A stretch of DNA of 7,427 nucleotides from Syntrophomonadaceae bacterium (GCA_030526885.1 JAUNBV010000096.1:1-7427); one strand, 5' to 3'. Shown: positions 1-7,423, counted from the first letter of the stretch. A program made the numbers and translations. The notes: generated by a model from the sequence alone, not told the origin.

Positions 1-1218
1 GAGCGCACGGAACGTTTGGAGCATATCGAGCGTATGGAGCGTGTGGCCGATATGCGCCATATCGAGCGTGGGGGTGAGCGGCGTACCGGCGATACGGAGC
101 GCCAGAGCCGCTATAATGAGTTTATTGAACGGGTGCTGCCGGGTATCAGCGCCATTCAGGAGTGGAATGTAAAGCTCAGGACCAGGCTCAGGATACGCGA
201 TATAACCTGGCCGCACCACCTGGGCGGTGCGGCGGGCACAGAGGCCGTTTCGCCGGGGGCGTGGGCGGATGAGCTCATAGCCGCCGGGGAGCGGCGGGAA
301 GATGCGGCCATGGTGCTGTACCGGCATGAAGCCGTGACCGGGGAACGCACCGAAACGCTGATGCGGCGGCAGGAACTCGCTTCCGTATTGCGTGAACGGC
401 GGCAGCAACAGCGCGTGAGCAAGATATTCATTGATCGCACGGTGCGCGAATTGCTTTATCATGACCGCCAGGCGCTGCAAACCGGGCGCGGTATTCTGGA
501 GCGCACTGCGCGCTTGATGTCGCCGGCGTTACAGGAAACAGCAGCCTCCGGCGGCGGCGAGGTTACCGGCGGCAAAACGGCGTCCTATTCCCCGTACGGG
601 GGTCAGGGGGCCAGCACCATCGACCGCCGGATTGAAAAGTATCCGGCGGAGCAAGGGCCCAAGGCCGCGGCCAGCGCGGAGCCATCTGAGTATGAGGCGC
701 CCCGGCCTGCAGGCGCCGAGATTGCCCCGCCGGCACTATCCGGCAGCCGACAGATGCTGACCATGCGGCAGCGGTTGGAAGGTACAATGCGGTTCGATTA
801 TAGTGCCCGGATGCCTATGCTGCGGCTGGCGGCATGGGCCGAGACCATGAACCAGGCGGCGCGCACGGCGGAGGAGGAGGAGTTGCCCGCGCTTATTGCC
901 GGTGATGTAGTCTGGCGGCAACCGCCGGCCGCAGAGGATATTAAATCCACTACCGGCCGCCGCGAACAAGCGGCGGAGCAAAGGCCGCTATCGCCGCAAA
1001 ACCGCTCGGCGCAGGAAATAGTATATCAACAGGAACAGACCATCCGGCGCCTGGAGGCCAAGGTAAAGGAACAGGGCTTTCAGGTGGAAGCGTTGTTACA
1101 GCAGCAGTCGGCAGCGGGGGAACTGCCGGAAGCTGAGGTGGCCAAGCTGGCCGATAAGGTGATGAAAAGGCTGTCCCGGGAGCTGTGGATGGAGCGTCAA
1201 CGGCGGGGCATGAGCTGA
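1..1218 (+). CDS. Coiled-coil protein of unknown function in a CIS cluster (5' partial)
   Basis: I cannot assign a function. The frame is open to base 1, so the true start probably lies upstream; a TTG at 16 is the first internal start-like codon, and no ribosome binding site is visible before it. 405 residues are present. The protein is rich in Arg, Glu, Gln and Ala. It begins with an Arg/Glu repeat (HIER twice, 12 residues apart). A predicted helical region follows to about nt 530, then a Gly/Pro/Ala/Ser-rich, probably disordered linker (about 535-747). A Gln/Glu coiled-coil segment spans about 1027-1107 (core RRLEAKVKEQGFQVEALLQQ). The end is an amphipathic helix (LADKVMKRLSRELWMERQRRG, first 20 residues at 1147-1206). 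No signal peptide or membrane segment is seen. From memory, similar ADKV...ERxRRG C-termini occur in unnamed eCIS proteins. The gene sits before the LysM adaptor, which is the tape-measure position in phage tails of the PBSX type; tape measure, assembly factor or adaptor are all possible. Confidence 0.8.
   Translation, partial: ERTERLEHIERMERVADMRHIERGGERRTGDTERQSRYNEFIERVLPGISAIQEWNVKLRTRLRIRDITWPHHLGGAAGTEAVSPGAWADELIAAGERREDAAMVLYRHEAVTGERTETLMRRQELASVLRERRQQQRVSKIFIDRTVRELLYHDRQALQTGRGILERTARLMSPALQETAASGGGEVTGGKTASYSPYGGQGASTIDRRIEKYPAEQGPKAAASAEPSEYEAPRPAGAEIAPPALSGSRQMLTMRQRLEGTMRFDYSARMPMLRLAAWAETMNQAARTAEEEELPALIAGDVVWRQPPAAEDIKSTTGRREQAAEQRPLSPQNRSAQEIVYQQEQTIRRLEAKVKEQGFQVEALLQQQSAAGELPEAEVAKLADKVMKRLSRELWMERQRRGMS
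22..69 (+). repeat. Short direct repeat inside the partial first gene
   Basis: The 12-base string CATATCGAGCGT occurs at 22-33 and again at 58-69, exactly 36 bases (12 codons) apart and in frame. Both copies encode His-Ile-Glu-Arg. Degenerate Glu-Arg pairs surround them (ERTER, MERV, GERR, DTERQ). This looks like the end of an in-frame repeat tract that may extend upstream of the window. Two exact copies are a small sample, so it may simply be low-complexity Arg/Glu coding sequence. Confidence 0.5.
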
Positions 1219-1261
1219 TTATAAGAAGACCACCGGCAGGGATAAAAGGGGGCAAAATGAT

Positions 1262-1939
1262 ATGGCGTTAAAAAAGGCGGTTATCAAAACCGACCGCAAG
1301 AGCGGGGATAAGGAAATAAGCGTGCTGTTTAATCCGGCGGAATACAGCATAAATGACAGCGCTAATTATGCGGATAAGGACGTGCCCGGCCTGGGCGGCC
1401 CCATCACGCAATTCGTTTCCGGCGCCGCCAGCACGCTTACCATGACCCTTTACTTCGATACTTATGAAACCGATCCCGAGGGAGGCAACAAAACCAAGAA
1501 CAACGGATTGCTGCTGGACATAAAGCCCACCGATGTGTCGCTGCAAACTAAGAAGGTGGCGGGCCTGACCCGCATCGACGGCAAGTTGCACCGTCCGCCC
1601 ATATGTACCTTCCAGTGGGGCAAGCTGAGCTTTCGCGGAGTAGTAAAGAGCGTAAACCAGACTTACACCATGTTCATGGATGACGGCATGCCGGTGCGCG
1701 CGCGGGTGGAAGTGACTTTCCAAAGCGTATTGGACGACGATTTAAATATGAAGGAATCACCTTTTGAGTCGCCGGACCGCACTAAGCGGCGCACCATACG
1801 CGAGGGTATGCAGTTGTGGAACCTGGCTTGGGAAGAATACGGCGATCCCGAGTTGTGGCGGGTGATAGCGCAGGAGAACGGTATGATGAACCCCTTGAGG
1901 ATTCAGCCCGGACAGGTAGTGAAGCTGCCTGCGCTGTAG
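1262..1939 (+). CDS. CIS tube-like protein with C-terminal LysM domain (Afp7-like adaptor)
   Basis: This 225-residue protein is expected to sit between the spike hub and the first ring of the inner tube, as a baseplate hub/tube-initiator adaptor. The N-terminal two thirds match the CIS tube-like family by eye: VLFNPAEYSI at 21-30, the strand LTMTLYFDTYE at 59-69, and the block from RPPICTFQWG (111-120) to VRARVEVTF (145-153). Residues 177-224 form a LysM-type domain with W186, YGDP (193-196), W199, I202, N206, P211-L212, PGQ (216-218) and a final KLPAL. In tail proteins such LysM domains are known for assembly roles, so cell-wall binding need not be assumed. The start is ATG 1262, preceded by a purine-rich site (AAAAGGGGG, 1244-1252). 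An ATG five bases earlier at 1257 reads only four codons before a stop and is not the start. The gene lies 43 bases after the coiled-coil gene and 60 before the spike gene. It is full length for this family. Confidence 0.92.
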   Translation: MALKKAVIKTDRKSGDKEISVLFNPAEYSINDSANYADKDVPGLGGPITQFVSGAASTLTMTLYFDTYETDPEGGNKTKNNGLLLDIKPTDVSLQTKKVAGLTRIDGKLHRPPICTFQWGKLSFRGVVKSVNQTYTMFMDDGMPVRARVEVTFQSVLDDDLNMKESPFESPDRTKRRTIREGMQLWNLAWEEYGDPELWRVIAQENGMMNPLRIQPGQVVKLPAL

Positions 1940-1988
1940 GCGTTGCGCAACTTCTAAACGGTATCGCCGGATAAACATTTTAAAACGC

Positions 1989-1994
1989 AAGAGG
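1989..1994 (+). promoter_or_regulatory. Ribosome binding site of the spike gene
   Basis: AAGAGG lies 5 bases before the in-frame GTG at 2000 and 11 bases before the in-frame ATG at 2006. An in-frame TGA at 1997 rules out any earlier start. GTG 2000 has the tighter spacing and ATG 2006 the better codon; the two differ by only two residues. The ATG at 1996 is in another frame, lies one base from this site and closes after 19 codons. Confidence 0.5.
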
Positions 1995-1999
1995 TATGA

Positions 2000-3898
2000 G
2001 TGGGTATGGCGGATTTGATGTCGGGCAATCACGATATGAAAGCTTTGGCCAATAAATATGGCAATTTTGTCACGCCCGCCTATAAGATAAAGGTCGATGG
2101 CAGCGACGTGGTAAAATCCCTGAAGCTGGGCATAGACCGGCTGACGGTAAAGCAATCGCTGAATTATGCCGGGTCATGCGATTTCAGCATCATCAACGCC
2201 TATGACCTGGAAAGCCACGCTTTTAAAAGCAAAATTAAATCGAAATTCAAGCTGGGCACGGTAATAGAGGTAGAACTGGGCTATGATTCGTCTACCACCA
2301 TGGTATTCAAAGGCTATATCAGCTCGGTGGGAGTAGACTTTTCCGAAGTCCCCGCGCTCACGGTCAGCGCCATGGACCTGCGGCGGCTGATGATGGATGG
2401 CAAGGAGCGATTTTACACCTATAAGCTGAAAAAGTACTCGGATATCTTTGAAGACGTGATGAAGCCGTATAAGAGCCTGTATTCATCCTTGGTGGTCGAT
2501 GCCACCAGCGAGGAACTGGTGGAATTCAAACAGAAGAGCTCCGATTACAACTTCGTGCAATATGATTTGGCCCGCATGGCGGACCGGGAGTTTTTCATGC
2601 TGGGGGACAAGGTGTATTTTCGCGTCAAGGATAGCAATACCACCCCGTTTATCAAGCTCAATTGGCAAAAGGACCTGCTGTCCTTTTCCCGCGATTCGCT
2701 GTATAAAAACGTACAGGTAAAGGTCATCGGGTTCGATCCGGAAAAGCGTGAGACGGTGGAGGGCGAAGCCACGGAGAAGACCGACAACCAGAAGTCGGCG
2801 GTTTCCGAGGCCCAAATGACGGTGATATCGGATGCCAACATCATCAGCCAGGCCGATGCTAAAAAACGGGCCAAGGCCGAGGCCAAAGCCCTGAAGCGCA
2901 TGGGTCAGACCGGTCAGGGCGTGTGCGTGGGATTGCCGGAAATAGTGCCCGGACGCTACCTGGAAGTAGCCGATATGGATGACGAGGTCAATGGCAAGTA
3001 TTACATAACCGATGTAACCCACACCATAGGCGCCGGTTTCACCACTACCTTCACTATCGGTATCGGCAGCGGCGGAGCGGGCGGCGGGGTTAAATTCGCC
3101 GAAGAAGTTTTGGATGCCAGCAGCGATGACAAGGGCAGCAGTCCCAGTCAAAAGGAAAAGGGCAATAAGCTGATTCACGGCATCATGCCGGCCGAAGTCA
3201 CCGCTAACTGGGATGATAAGCATCCCGGGCAGGTACAGGTGAAATTTTTCCTGGGCGAAGAAGGCTATAACCAGACGGAATGGATTAGGGTGGCGCAGCC
3301 CCATGCCGGTAATGAGTACGGCAGTTACTTCCTGCCGGAGGTAGGCGACGAGGTGTTGATCGCTTTTAACATGGGAGACATCAATCAACCCTATGTCATC
3401 GGTTCCCTGTGGAATAACGGCAAGAACAAGCTGCCGCCGGAAACCGCGGTACAGGACAACAACATCAAGCGCCTCAAGACCAAGGGCGGCCACGAGGTTA
3501 TCTTTGATGATAAGAGCGGCGAAGAAAGGATTGAAATCCATACCAAGGGCAAACTCACTATCATGCTGGAGGATAAGGAAAAGCACATCGCCATTAAGGA
3601 TGACTCGGGCAATAATATTCTGGAGATTGACGGCAAAGGCGGGGCGATAACCGTCAAAGCCGACAAAAAGATTACCCTGGACGCCAAGGGCAAGGCGGTG
3701 CTGGAATTGGACGGCAGCGGCAATAAAGCTACCTTAAAAGCCGGCACCATAAATGTGGAAGCCCAGCAACAGGTCAATATCAAAGGCCAGACCCTGAAGG
3801 TGGAAGGCACCCAGGTGGAGATGAAGGGCAGCGGCTCCTTCAAAGCCGAATCGAGCGGTATGATGACCATCAAGGGCTCGATGACCAAGATCAATTAG
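2000..3898 (+). CDS. VgrG/Afp8-like spike protein (gpD + gp5 OB + beta-helix)
   Basis: This is the central membrane-puncturing spike of the particle, expected to be a homotrimer at the tip of the inner tube. It has 632 residues from GTG 2000, or 630 from ATG 2006. Residues about 27-355 are a phage late control D (gpD)-type hub. It includes the strand VIEVELGYDSSTTMVFKGYI (88-107), the Ala/Lys helix ADAKKRAKAEAKALKRM (285-301) and the typical end VPGRYLEVADMD...GKYYITDVTHT (316-342). A Gly/Ser/Asp/Lys linker (356-388) leads to the gp5-type OB fold at about 390-475, with GIMPAEVTANWD, GQVQVKFF, EWIRVAQPHAG, LPEVGDEVLIAF and PYVIGSLWN. After residue 490 comes a beta-rich stalk that resolves from 550 into 7-10-residue strand repeats and ends in MMTIKGSMTKIN. 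No lysozyme domain and no C-terminal toxin extension are present, so it appears purely structural. It lies 60 bases after the LysM gene and 29 before gp25. Confidence 0.95.
   Translation: MGMADLMSGNHDMKALANKYGNFVTPAYKIKVDGSDVVKSLKLGIDRLTVKQSLNYAGSCDFSIINAYDLESHAFKSKIKSKFKLGTVIEVELGYDSSTTMVFKGYISSVGVDFSEVPALTVSAMDLRRLMMDGKERFYTYKLKKYSDIFEDVMKPYKSLYSSLVVDATSEELVEFKQKSSDYNFVQYDLARMADREFFMLGDKVYFRVKDSNTTPFIKLNWQKDLLSFSRDSLYKNVQVKVIGFDPEKRETVEGEATEKTDNQKSAVSEAQMTVISDANIISQADAKKRAKAEAKALKRMGQTGQGVCVGLPEIVPGRYLEVADMDDEVNGKYYITDVTHTIGAGFTTTFTIGIGSGGAGGGVKFAEEVLDASSDDKGSSPSQKEKGNKLIHGIMPAEVTANWDDKHPGQVQVKFFLGEEGYNQTEWIRVAQPHAGNEYGSYFLPEVGDEVLIAFNMGDINQPYVIGSLWNNGKNKLPPETAVQDNNIKRLKTKGGHEVIFDDKSGEERIEIHTKGKLTIMLEDKEKHIAIKDDSGNNILEIDGKGGAITVKADKKITLDAKGKAVLELDGSGNKATLKAGTINVEAQQQVNIKGQTLKVEGTQVEMKGSGSFKAESSGMMTIKGSMTKIN
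3647..3895 (+). repeat. Strand-repeat tip of the spike (triple beta-helix type)
   Basis: Residues 550-632 of the spike break into about eleven short units, mostly 7-8 residues, each with alternating hydrophobic residues followed by a turn: ITVKADKK, ITLDAKGK, AVLELDGSGN, KATLKAGT, INVEAQQQ, VNIKGQT, LKVEGTQ, VEMKGSGS, FKAESSGM, MTIKGSM, TKIN. This resembles the octapeptide repeats that form the intertwined three-stranded beta-helix of the T4 gp5/VgrG needle. The repeat is at protein level only; the DNA copies have diverged. The fold is inferred from the pattern. Confidence 0.7.
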
Positions 3899-3927
3899 GG
3901 CAACATCAAGGAACAGGGGGCGGCAAG

Positions 3928-4335
3928 ATGGACAACGGAGCCAAAGCATTCTTAGGGGAAGGGTGGAGCTTTCCGGTCAGCGTAGACGAAGCCACCGGCC
4001 GCATCAGGACCTCCGAGTACGAGGAAGACATAAAGGAAGCCATCCACCTCATCATCATGACGCGCCCCGGGGAGCGGATGATGCGCCCCAATTTCGGTTG
4101 CGGCATTCAGGGTTTTGTGTTTGAGGGTACGGATTACACCTCCCGCAAGCAGATGGAGAACAAAGTTTATGATGCGCTGATAAAATGGGAGCCGCGCATA
4201 GAAAACGTCACCGTAAACATTGAGGCCGACGATTCGCGTACCGGGGCCATGTCGGTAGAAGTGAGCTATGTGGTGCGCGCCACCAATAACCCCTTTAACC
4301 TGGTCTATCCCTATTTCATCAATGAAGGGGTTTAA
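3928..4335 (+). CDS. gp25-like baseplate wedge protein (Afp9/TssE-type)
   Basis: This 135-residue protein belongs to the GPW/gp25 family, the wedge component on which the first sheath ring nucleates. Visible family marks are GWSFPV at residues 12-17, the central TRPGERMMRPNFGCGI (45-60), and WEPRIENV at 87-94. The last contains the E-P-R triad (E88, P89, R90) known in gp25 and TssE to be important for sheath docking; all three residues are present. Length is normal for the family. The start is ATG 3928 with AGGGGG at 3915-3920, seven bases upstream. It begins 29 bases after the spike stop. In Afp-type clusters a PAAR tip gene often follows gp25 (Afp10), but here the baseplate J gene comes next after 64 bases. 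Confidence 0.95.
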   Translation: MDNGAKAFLGEGWSFPVSVDEATGRIRTSEYEEDIKEAIHLIIMTRPGERMMRPNFGCGIQGFVFEGTDYTSRKQMENKVYDALIKWEPRIENVTVNIEADDSRTGAMSVEVSYVVRATNNPFNLVYPYFINEGV

Positions 4336-4382
4336 GCTTTAAGGCTGTTGGGCAGCGAGTAACGGGCGCGCAAAATCGGAGT

Positions 4383-4390
4383 GGGAGGAG
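4383..4390 (+). promoter_or_regulatory. Ribosome binding site of the baseplate J gene
   Basis: GGGAGGAG is a strong Shine-Dalgarno match nine bases before the GTG at 4400. Upstream in the same frame the sequence is open back to a stop at 4340, but it holds no ATG, GTG or TTG before 4400. The site therefore fixes the GTG as the start. Confidence 0.75.
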
Positions 4391-4399
4391 CAAAGGGCC

Positions 4400-7300
4400 G
4401 TGAGAGTTCCGCAAATCGATAAACGCAGTGAAAACGATCTGATCAAACATATAAAGAATATATCCTTTGCCTATACGCCGGAGTGGAGATTCGATGAGGA
4501 CAATCCCGATGTGGGTACCGCGCTGGCCTATATCTATGCCGGCATGTTTGCCGATACCCTGAAGCGATTCAATAAAGTGGCGATAAAAAACATGCTGTCG
4601 TTTTTCAATGCCGCCGATGCTCGCTTGTTGCCGGCTATTCCCGCCACCGGCTATGTTAAATTCGGGTTGGCGGGTCAGCCGCAGGAGGGGGTGCCGGTGA
4701 GCCACGGCACTCAGTTGGTGGCCGATGTGCCGGATGGCGAGGTCACCAGTCTGATTTTTGAGACCGTCAATGCGGTATATGTGAGCCCGGCCGAACCGGT
4801 GCATATATTCGATATAGACGGGAGCGGCGACCGCATCGTACATAGCTATCAGCCCAACGAGGAAAACACGGAGCCCCCGGCGTTCGTTATGTTTGATCCC
4901 CTGGGGGAAAACCTGCAGGAGCACTGTCTGTACTTCTGCCATGACGAGGCTTTAAACATAAAGAATGCCGCTGTTATCACGGTGAGTTTTTCGCCCCATC
5001 ACCGGTCGCGGGTAGAGGAAAACATCTTGCAGTCCCTGCTTAACGAGGATATAGCGGTATGGGAATACCTGACCGCGGAAGGGTATAGCCGTTTCGCGCA
5101 GTCGGAACGGGACGGACAAACGCTTAGATTTTATAAAGCCGCCGGTCAGCCCGCATTCTGCCGGGGCGAGGAACAGGGCGTGGAAAGCTGTTGGATTCGC
5201 TGTCGGGTATTGGATGTGAGCCCTTTCTCCCACTTTTACATCGATCAGATGCAGTTATCGGTGGCCGGCGCCGATATCAGGCCGGAATTAATCAATGTAG
5301 CGGAGATAGATCAGAGCCTGAACGGCTGCTTCGCTTTTTCCGAGAAATTCAGCGTGTTTGATGCGTTATACTTCGCCTCCGCCGAGACCCTGGGCAAAAA
5401 GGGCGCCACGATAAAACTGTCCTTCAAGCTGGACTTTATAAGGATCAAGGTAGATCTGGATATCGCCGATCCCGCTATCAACTGGAAGAGCATTATGCGG
5501 CGCAGCGATTACCAGCCGGACAAGGAATTTGACATCACCATCGAAGAGGTGCTGTGGGAATATTTTAATGGCAAGGGCTGGGCGCGCTTGTTTCCCGGCA
5601 AACAATATGCCGACGCTTTCAGTACCGATGGCGGCACCCGGGGGCAGGAGGTCAAAATGACTTTTATCTGTCCTGAAGATATTCAGATGTCCCTGAACGG
5701 AGCGGCGGAATCCATTTTCATCCGCGCCCGTATCCTCAAGGTCAATAATGCCTATAAGACCAAGGGCCACTATGTTTCTCCCTTTATCGAGGATGTGGTG
5801 TTCTCCTATGATTACGGGTCTCAGGCGGTGTTGCCGCATTTGCTGTTGAACCGCAATAATCTGGATACCGTCGTGCGGGGTATGGATAGCCTGAAAGACC
5901 CGGAGGTGTTTTTCCCGCCCTTCGAGGCTACCGGTCAAAACCGCAAGGCGATGTATTTCGGGTTTGAAATTCCTCCCGTAGGCGGGCCTATCAAAGTATT
6001 GTTCGATATGGAAAGCACCCTGCCGGATAGGCCTTCCACGCAGTTATGGGAGTATTTTGGCCGCGGTCGCTGGAATTCCATGAACGTGGTGGACGAAACT
6101 GAGGACTTTAGCCGCACCGGCATCGTGACGTTCATGGGCGCCAAGGATTTTCAGCGCTGCCGGATGTGGGGGCTGGAGCTGTTTTGGATTCGGGTGGTGG
6201 ATGCGGATAACTATTACGGTTTAACCGGCAGCCGGGTGCCGCGTCCGCTGGTTCGTGGCTTACATATGAACGCCACTCAGATAATCCAGTTGGAAACCCA
6301 GCCGGATGAATTGTTTTTTGTTGAACCCCAGGAGGCTTTCAAGACCTGCCGGCTGCTCAACCCCCGGGTGCATGATCTGGAGGTGTGGGTGGATGAAGCC
6401 AGCGACATCGATGTTGAACAATATCGTCAAGCCTTTGGCGCCGAGCATCTTGAAGTGGTAAATGACGCCAATGGAGAACCCGAAGCGATTTGGGTGCGAT
6501 GGCAAGAAGTGGACGAGTTTTCCGCTTCGCAACCGGATGATCGTCACTATACCGCCGACCGCAATGAAGGAATAATCAATTTCGGCGATGGTATCAACGG
6601 GCGCATCCCGCTGTCGGGTGAAAGAGAGACCATCCGCGTCAGTTATCGCACCGGCGGAGGGGAAGCGGGCAATCTGCTGCCGGGGATGGTGGCGCGCGTA
6701 AACCGTGCCTTAGGCTTCGTAAACTCTGTCACCAACCCGGAGATAACTTCCGGCGGCTGTGATCAGGAAACCGTTTCCGAAGCGGTGCTGCGTAGCGCCA
6801 TGGCTTTGCGCCACGGTTATCGGGGTGTGACCACCCGCGACTATGAAGCACTCGCTATGGAAGCATCCCGTAATATACTCAAGGCCAAGTGCTTTGCCAA
6901 TTTTGACGAACACGGGCGGCGGCGGTCAGGTTCGGTGACCTTGGCCATCCTGCAGAAAAACTTTGAACACGGGCGCAACTTTTTCAATGCCATCCGCGAG
7001 CAGGTGACCTCCTATATTGAGGAAAGGATCAGCGGCAATATCGTTGACCTGGGCCGCTTTAAAGTGGTGGAGCCGCAGTTTTTGGAGTTGAGCGTAAAGG
7101 TGGAGCTTGCGGTGGTGGATTTGAACCGGGCATTTACGGTGCAGGATATGGTCATCCGCAGGTTGCAGGATTTTATCAACCCGATGAGCGGCAACTTCAA
7201 CGGCTCCGGATGGGATATCGGCACTATACCCAATCGCACCCAGTTACTGAACTGTTTAAAGGATATTCCCTATATATCTTTTATCCGCGGCATTTTTATC

Positions 7301-7417
7301 AGCGCCACTACCCAGGGGGCATTCGGCACCACTGAGGTGGACCTAGATAATGTGGCGGAATACATCTTCGCGCAGCCCCTGAGCGGCACGCACGAAGTCA
7401 TCATTACCATACAGTAG
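4400..7417 (+). CDS. Large baseplate J/gp6-like wedge protein (Afp11-like)
   Basis: This 1005-residue protein is the main baseplate wedge component, expected to form the ring around the spike that holds gp25 and triggers sheath contraction. The N-terminus has features I associate with CIS homologues: IDKRSENDLIKHIKN (6-20), then YTPEWR and DVGTALAYIYAGMFADTL (37-54). The Baseplate_J core is clear at about 720-800, with GIINFGDGINGRIP (724-737) and YRTGGGEAGNLLPG (749-762). It is followed by GYRGVTTRDYEALA (806-819), a common segment in this family. Between about 187 and 607 lie three diverged copies of a beta module, each with a WEY motif (221, 386, 550) and a later aromatic-IR motif (265, 440, 596). 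The start is GTG 4400 with a strong ribosome binding site. No signal peptide or membrane helix is seen. It is much larger than simple phage J proteins such as P2 gpJ, as expected for eCIS and gp6-type members. Confidence 0.93.
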   Translation: MRVPQIDKRSENDLIKHIKNISFAYTPEWRFDEDNPDVGTALAYIYAGMFADTLKRFNKVAIKNMLSFFNAADARLLPAIPATGYVKFGLAGQPQEGVPVSHGTQLVADVPDGEVTSLIFETVNAVYVSPAEPVHIFDIDGSGDRIVHSYQPNEENTEPPAFVMFDPLGENLQEHCLYFCHDEALNIKNAAVITVSFSPHHRSRVEENILQSLLNEDIAVWEYLTAEGYSRFAQSERDGQTLRFYKAAGQPAFCRGEEQGVESCWIRCRVLDVSPFSHFYIDQMQLSVAGADIRPELINVAEIDQSLNGCFAFSEKFSVFDALYFASAETLGKKGATIKLSFKLDFIRIKVDLDIADPAINWKSIMRRSDYQPDKEFDITIEEVLWEYFNGKGWARLFPGKQYADAFSTDGGTRGQEVKMTFICPEDIQMSLNGAAESIFIRARILKVNNAYKTKGHYVSPFIEDVVFSYDYGSQAVLPHLLLNRNNLDTVVRGMDSLKDPEVFFPPFEATGQNRKAMYFGFEIPPVGGPIKVLFDMESTLPDRPSTQLWEYFGRGRWNSMNVVDETEDFSRTGIVTFMGAKDFQRCRMWGLELFWIRVVDADNYYGLTGSRVPRPLVRGLHMNATQIIQLETQPDELFFVEPQEAFKTCRLLNPRVHDLEVWVDEASDIDVEQYRQAFGAEHLEVVNDANGEPEAIWVRWQEVDEFSASQPDDRHYTADRNEGIINFGDGINGRIPLSGERETIRVSYRTGGGEAGNLLPGMVARVNRALGFVNSVTNPEITSGGCDQETVSEAVLRSAMALRHGYRGVTTRDYEALAMEASRNILKAKCFANFDEHGRRRSGSVTLAILQKNFEHGRNFFNAIREQVTSYIEERISGNIVDLGRFKVVEPQFLELSVKVELAVVDLNRAFTVQDMVIRRLQDFINPMSGNFNGSGWDIGTIPNRTQLLNCLKDIPYISFIRGIFISATTQGAFGTTEVDLDNVAEYIFAQPLSGTHEVIITIQ

Positions 7418-7423
7418 GGAGGT
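7416..7423 (+). promoter_or_regulatory. Ribosome binding site of the next gene beyond the window
   Basis: AGGGAGGT overlaps the TAG stop of the baseplate J gene and is close to the ideal anti-Shine-Dalgarno match. No start codon follows in the four bases left, so the next gene should start within a few bases of the window end. From known cluster order it is probably the second baseplate wedge protein (Afp12/gp7-like); that identity is inference. The overlap with the stop suggests coupled translation. Confidence 0.7.

Noticed and set aside
1268..1723. 151-codon - strand frame within the LysM adaptor gene
   Set aside because: Antisense shadow of a confidently identified gene with no start signal.
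1942..1951. Perfect palindrome GTTGCGCAAC between the LysM and spike genes
   Set aside because: It could be an operator or half of a hairpin, but it has no loop and no following T-run, and a 10-base palindrome can occur by chance. Not enough to call a terminator or binding site.
2483..3586. Long open frame of 367 codons on the - strand inside the spike gene
   Set aside because: It lies wholly antisense to a gene with clear gpD and OB motifs, has no ribosome binding site, and its translation shows no recognisable domain. It is a by-product of codon bias.
4335..4346. Self-complementary AGCTTTAAGGCT just after the gp25 stop
   Set aside because: It pairs only with a G-T wobble and no loop, and there is no T-run after it, so it is not an intrinsic terminator.
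4319..4942. 207-codon open frame on the - strand over the start of the baseplate J gene
   Set aside because: It is antisense to the well-supported N-terminus of baseplate J and covers that gene's ribosome binding site; no domain is visible in its product.
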